Assembly: GCA_002633005.1 (NCBI GenBank)
Contig: NMRA01000020.1
Span: 1,758,594 to 1,793,049, forward strand
Reading direction: 5' to 3'
DNA length: 34,456 nucleotides
From: Phoronis australis
Taxonomy: Eukaryota; Phoronida; Phoronidae
Shown: positions 30,337 to 34,456 of the stretch, in pieces
How the letters are laid out: each line of letters opens with the position of its first letter
Position numbering within the stretch: position 1 is the stretch's first letter
Translations under genes and position numbers: made by a program
The notes under the pieces: generated by a model
The model's database searches: none
What the model saw: only the letters and a program-made list of their open reading frames with translations
What the model was told of the DNA's origin: nothing

Positions 30337-30411
30337 ATAATTCCATGTGATAGATTGTTTGATGCTGAATACACCTACGATATCTCAACTCAGTGGGGTC
30401 CACGAATGTGT
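30337..30411 (+). CDS. Candidate second exon
   Basis: A TATAATTTTCAG acceptor leads into a frame reading CDRLFDAEYTYDISTQWGPR, with codon choice typical of real exons. The proposed end is TGT/GTAGAC, a weak donor in phase 0. Without it, the frame stops at TAA 30442-30444 and this would be the last exon. Unrecognised. Confidence 0.35.
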
Positions 30412-30927
30412 GTAGACCCTACTGCCGCTAGCCTGGCGTTGTAAACTGATTCCCAGGGCTCGCAGATGAGAAAGAAAATCCTGCGCATGGGAGAAAGTTT
30501 GACGACGGCGCTGTTCGGTTTGCCTTCGCTTGGTTGCTGCTGATCTTTCGCGCCCCGAGACTATCGGCTGTTGGATCGCATCACCACAGGCAGGCATGTA
30601 CGGAGAGTGGCGTCTTCTGTAAATACCTTGCAAATGCTAACTGAGGTGCTGTGTTAAAGAGTTTGATAAAAAAGTATTATATGCTATCGTTTAATGCAGT
30701 ATGGGAAATATGCTCAAACAAAAGACTAGTCGTTGAAAACGTCCTTCCTTCCAATTTCTCGAAAAGGTTTTCAGACACCTCCCTGACACTAGAAAAGTCT
30801 CACACCTACAGTCTAATTTGTAAATTATACAATAATATCCGCCGGTGCTATACATAACCTGCGTGAACCTGATGTGACGAAAGTGATCCCAGTTAAATTA
30901 ACGAAAAGACCACAAATCTCATTTCAG

Positions 30928-31020
30928 GGAGCCTTCTATGTGCGATTTTCTTCAAACGGCGATGCATCGGCCAACTACAGGACGGAGACTTGGCTTTTGA
31001 CGTGGAACAGTGTCATACAG
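30928..31020 (+). CDS. Internal exon of the same candidate gene
   Basis: This 93-bp, 31-codon exon lies between a good acceptor (AAATCTCATTTCAG) and a donor (ATACAG then GTCAGA), both phase 0. It reads FYVRFSSNGDASANYRTETW and ends LLTWNSVIQ. The opening has a faint resemblance to a CUB-type F-x-S-(D/N)-G turn, but the rest does not fit and I do not assign it. Of the four exons this has the clearest boundaries. Confidence 0.45.
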
Positions 31021-31774
31021 GTCAGATGTGCACGTAACGTGCCTTTTACCCTGAAGCAGTGTCATTCGGAAGCGCGCTATCACCAGTGAAAATTCTTCCC
31101 ACAAAGTATCTGTAAAGTTAAATTTTGCGCACAACTAAAGTATTTCGCGTGCTTGAATGATAATTTTTTCCATCTAGTCCTTCTCTACGTTTTGCTAGAC
31201 TCACAATTATGTAATAATGTACCGTTCGGACTTATGTCCTTTAGGCAATGAAAACGTTTAGAACGTGAAACAAGCAACAAATAGACATACACACAGTTAA
31301 TTCAATGAAGTTCCTCCTCCCTAAGACCATAGGTTTTTTTTTCACAATGCACCGACTCTTTTGTTTGGTACTGCAAATAGTCACAAAAAACGGCTTCTAT
31401 AGCAATTTTCGTTTTGTGTTTTGTGGCACTGAATAGCCGTATTGAAGAGTTGGCGTAATAATAAGATTTATGGCACTCTGACATAAATCCTATTATTTGG
31501 GCAAATACTATTACACACCCCTTCATCCTTCATATCCAACTCCTAGTTAGTTCCTACCAAGTCCGATAGTAGCGCTGTTTGTTCTTTCTCTCGAGAGCTT
31601 TCTTTGGCCCAGCCTCAAGAAACAGCACATTCACTCGTAAGTTTTCCTAATTTTATACCTCCCCCACCCTCCCTACCCTGGGTTCCACAAAATCTCATTT
31701 CAACCGATTTATACCTTTCCCACGCTCCCTCCCTTTTGTCGAACAAAATCTGCTGTTGGTCGTTGTTTTTACAG

Positions 31775-31843
31775 TCACTGCTGGTGGCCTTCTTCAATTC
31801 CGGAGCGTGTTACCGTCAGGCAAGAACCGACATCATTGACTAG
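31775..31843 (+). CDS. Candidate last exon
   Basis: A pyrimidine-rich acceptor (GTTGTTTTTACAG) is followed by 22 codons (LLVAFFNSGACYRQARTDII, then Asp) and TAG at 31841-31843. It is phase 0, matching the 30928-31020 exon. It would give the protein a short hydrophobic segment and a polar tail. Unrecognised. The region just downstream is dispersed repeat copy B. Confidence 0.35.
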   Translation, partial: SLLVAFFNSGACYRQARTDIID

Positions 31844-31912
31844 CGACCCGACCTGTACTCGAGCATCCATTACTGTAGCTTGCTTCTCTCCACCCCGGTC
31901 ACAGCTCTCGGT

Positions 31913-32376
31913 ACATACTGAGCCACAACACCACGTTCCTTACAATATCTCTTTTTATCACTCCGGCTGATCTGCTCACTCAGCTTGTCCGGAACCTGCT
32001 TTGCAGGTTGTTATAGCCCAGTTGGCTGTTTGGTGTACCCACTTGGTACTTTATATGATATTTGCCCATTTGGCAGTTTGTACCCACTTGGTACTTGTTA
32101 TTGAATTTGCCGCTTTGCTCGACCCAGTTGGTAGGCAATCGGCCAATACGGGCCATTGGGTACTCATGTACCCATTTGGTACTATGCTAACCTGTGCCAC
32201 TTAGTATCCGATATTCAATTACACTTTGGGTATCGGAAATGTGTGTGTTATCTCTTGTAATTAAGTAACCTACCGGGTTCCTTCTGTGAAATATTTATTT
32301 GTAGAGCTGTGACCCTGTAATTCCCTATACAACTTAAAATATATATTATTCCTGTTGTTTTATTTGTCCCCAATAA
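31913..32376 (+). repeat. Dispersed repeat, copy B
   Basis: This copy is inverted relative to 18560-18934. It holds about 90 extra bases (roughly 32135-32225) between GGTAGGCAATC and TTTGGGTATCGG, a section with further TACCCATTTGGTAC-type units that looks like expansion of the internal short repeat. It ends GTCCCCAATAA, the complement of the start of copy A. The 67-codon plus frame inside is a repeat by-product; the same frame appears from copy A. Confidence 0.88.
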
Positions 32377-32639
32377 TGCAACTCATAGTTCTCCTCAGCT
32401 CCGTGAGGACTCCTAAAGTGACTAGTAGCCAGGAGTCAAGAGATCACCTAGGAAAATCGGTTTGTTCATGACTTGTAAAGTTATAGTTCGCGAGAAGAAA
32501 TCAACAAAGCAAGTGAATATATGTGTAAAGTATGATTTGTTCCATATCTTCTGTACAAGTTTTATAAACCCGCAGTGGGACAAGTGAACAACTTTTAAAT
32601 TGTTAATTCAAAAATCGGTAACTGCTGCACTACACCGTA

Positions 32640-32813
32640 TTCACGCAGTCGCCATTTTAAAAGTGGGCCTCTTTTTGGGTTTTAAAAACAATGCATTCCG
32701 CATTTGATAACAATGCAACGCGGGATTTTTAGCGTGCCTCCTTGATATTTATGCCTAATGCGTTGTTTTTAAACCTAAAAAGAGGCTCGCTTTTAAAATG
32801 GTGACTATGTGGA
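32640..32813. mobile_element. 174-bp MITE with long terminal inverted repeats, TA target
   Basis: The ends are inverted repeats of about 58 bp: TTCACGCAGTCGCCATTTTA on the left, and TCCACATAGTCACCATTTTA reading in from the right, continuing through AAAG, GCCTCTTTTT, and AAAAACAA-GCATT. TA flanks both ends (32638-32639 and 32814-32815). Only about 60 bases separate the arms and there is no gene. TA duplication suggests mobilisation by a Tc1/mariner-type transposase. The strong fold could form a long RNA hairpin if transcribed. Confidence 0.8.
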
Positions 32814-32815
32814 TA

Positions 32816-34456
32816 ATGTGTTATAAGACTTATTTACGCCTTATTTACGCCTTTGTAAGGTTGAACCGGAGAAAGCCATTCTAGAGTTGCAATGTTTTTG
32901 CTGGTTATGGTAGTGTAGTTTTTGTCATGATTAGTATCAGGCGTGCGTTCAGTAGAAATTTGAGACCTTCGCTAGAACTTAGCTACAACCTAGTCAAAGT
33001 CACGTGTTCTCATTTAAAATTCACGGCAATATCTCACGTAATTTTGCGAAGTCTTGCTTTTTAGCGAGGTCCTAGCGTTACTCAACGGGAGGCAGGACTC
33101 TAGAGTGAAGGCAAGTGGCAGCTTGCACCTCAACCAACATTGTGTACTATTATTAAGTCAATGTCAAACACTTTGTGTGATATATGCGGGCACAGTTACG
33201 GTGGTGTTTTCTCAAAAGTGTTTACACGAGTCTCAGTCGTTCTACAATAATTACTATCAAAACATTGTATTTAGTGTACCCTTTTATTTGTGAAAGCCTA
33301 CTACAGTTGGATTTTTGATAATTCCACTTGTAACTTTTATCAATGTTATGTACTGTGATCTATGATATAGGTTTATAATAGTTTTATTTTCACATTCAAA
33401 AAGAATAAAGTATCACCAGTTTTTAGCGTTTATTGTCTTTCCGTCGTTAATTAAGGAGGTTTTTAAACCGAGTTCCATAACAAAAATAACTTTTGAATAA
33501 GACCCACTTACTGCTACAAAACTGATCCTTGGTAAAATTGGAGGTGACGATTTCAGGGCTTCAAAAAAAACTGGTAATTAGTGTCATCAGGCGCCACAAG
33601 ATGGCTACTTCCGTTACTGTTTGACACCAGGCTCCACAAATTGGCTTCTCCCGACTTTTCATTTTATGCGCTAAGCACAATCTAAGGGTTTATAAAATGT
33701 CAGTTCTTTGCAAACCCCTAAATTGCTTCTGGATCTGAATAAGGAACACTTTTAAACAGATTTCATGATTGTAAGTAGTCCAAATCAAAAGTTCGATTCC
33801 CGAATTTACAGCCGCTTTAAATGATAGTTATTTACTTTCAAAGCATTAATAATGTCATCGAGCAACTCCAAAATTACAGACAATTCCAATGAAGTGTCCA
33901 TGTGTGTAACATATGGAACAGTAAAGCTTAGTTTTGGATAATGGAACTCCTGTGAAATTAAACTTTTAGATCGATATTTTACTGGGGTGTCCGTGCCATC
34001 ATCAACTCCCCCATCGCGCAGTAATTATCCTTTCTAGTTCCGAACGAGAGTGCACAGCGCCATTTCACTATCTGTGTCTTTTCCGTTTAAAAGTAATCAA
34101 TTACAACTTTACTGGAAATTGTTGTCACATACGGCCCTGTTTCATTGTATGTGACCCATAAAATCGATAAAAAAAATTACCAAAAACTGGCAAAATGGAT
34201 AAAAATCGGAGCGTTGCAGCTAGAGCAAGATGTGACAATCTTCTTCCTACTATTGTCAATGAACCGTCACATTTGCTTACCTTATTGTGTGGCAGGCATC
34301 TACAAATGTTGTTTTACTTTAAATACCGCCTTATGTGTTTTACATGTTGTCATGGAAAGGCTCAAAATGACAATTTTGAATCAGCCTTTTGCAGCAGCGC
34401 TGAAAAAGGCAGAGGGTGATTTTGCACAAGATAATGTTAGGTTATGTCAACGTCAC
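32816..34456. other. Unassigned right end of the window
   Basis: Apart from the short direct repeat at 33584-33652, no gene, RNA gene or transposon end was recognised. Plus frames at 33054-33293 and 34195-34419 have no motif or supporting splice signals. Confidence 0.35.
33584..33652. repeat. Diverged short direct repeat
   Basis: CATCAGGCGCCACAAGATGG (extending to 33612) and CACCAGGCTCCACAAATTGG (33624-33652) are 29-base direct copies with 23 matches, spaced 40 bases apart. Function is unknown. Confidence 0.6.

Noticed and set aside
30385-30633. 82-codon Arg/Gln-rich minus frame
   Set aside because: It is antisense to and overlapping the better-supported exon candidate at 30337-30411, with a low-complexity composition.
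1-34456. tRNA and rRNA genes
   Set aside because: I found no cloverleaf with proper A and B boxes and acceptor pairing, and no rRNA-like conserved blocks. The only pol III-like boxes (about 19180-19215) are too weak to call a tRNA.

Overview
The window looks like animal nuclear DNA. It is AT-rich, with short exons bounded by GT/AG sites, AATAAA signals, non-LTR and DNA transposons, satellite arrays and long low-complexity stretches. There are no operons or bacterial features. The mix of a Tx1/L1-type LINE, THAP transposon remnants, palindromic satellites and small cysteine-rich secreted-type exons suggests a marine invertebrate, perhaps a mollusc. That taxonomic call is inference. Single N calls lie at about 2276, 18711 and 30155.

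Layout. At 1-600 is the 3' end of a plus-strand gene: two exons joined by a phase-1 intron, then a polyadenylation signal. At 720-2300 is a heavily decayed LINE on the minus strand. At 3032-3282 and 6374-6600 are two minus-strand last exons that encode related cysteine- and tryptophan-rich C-termini, apparently two members of a small secreted-peptide family. A TTAA-flanked, inverted-repeat THAP transposon derivative (3354-4685) sits just upstream of the first of these. At 7403-11430 a LINE insertion is bracketed by an 18-bp target-site duplication. It carries endonuclease and reverse transcriptase broken by one frameshift, has a poly(A) tail and lacks ORF1.

From 11.4 to 18.5 kb the DNA is mostly unassigned, with a few coding-like segments and one candidate two-exon gene (16953-17571). 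A roughly 0.4-kb dispersed repeat occurs at 18560 and, inverted, at 31913. Between them lie a GC-rich block, T-rich and (ATT)n tracts, a probable last exon of an unrecognised minus-strand gene (23817-24143), a 315-bp hAT-like element, a THAP-like first exon (27345-27436) and a remarkable repeat zone. That zone holds a seven-unit satellite of 166-174 bp (27836-29010), whose units carry a hairpin with a loop that occurs in either orientation. It also holds an exact-period 83-bp array (29344-29610) with overlapping palindromes, and a related solo copy lies at 25379. Downstream is a candidate plus-strand gene of four phase-0 exons (29904-31843), then a 174-bp TA-flanked MITE (32640-32813). The rest is unassigned.

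The well-supported genes are mobile-element genes. The host exons are fragments whose other exons lie outside the window or could not be recognised. The strongest candidates for new biology are the cysteine-rich peptide pair, the foldback THAP element and the loop-flipped hairpin satellite.
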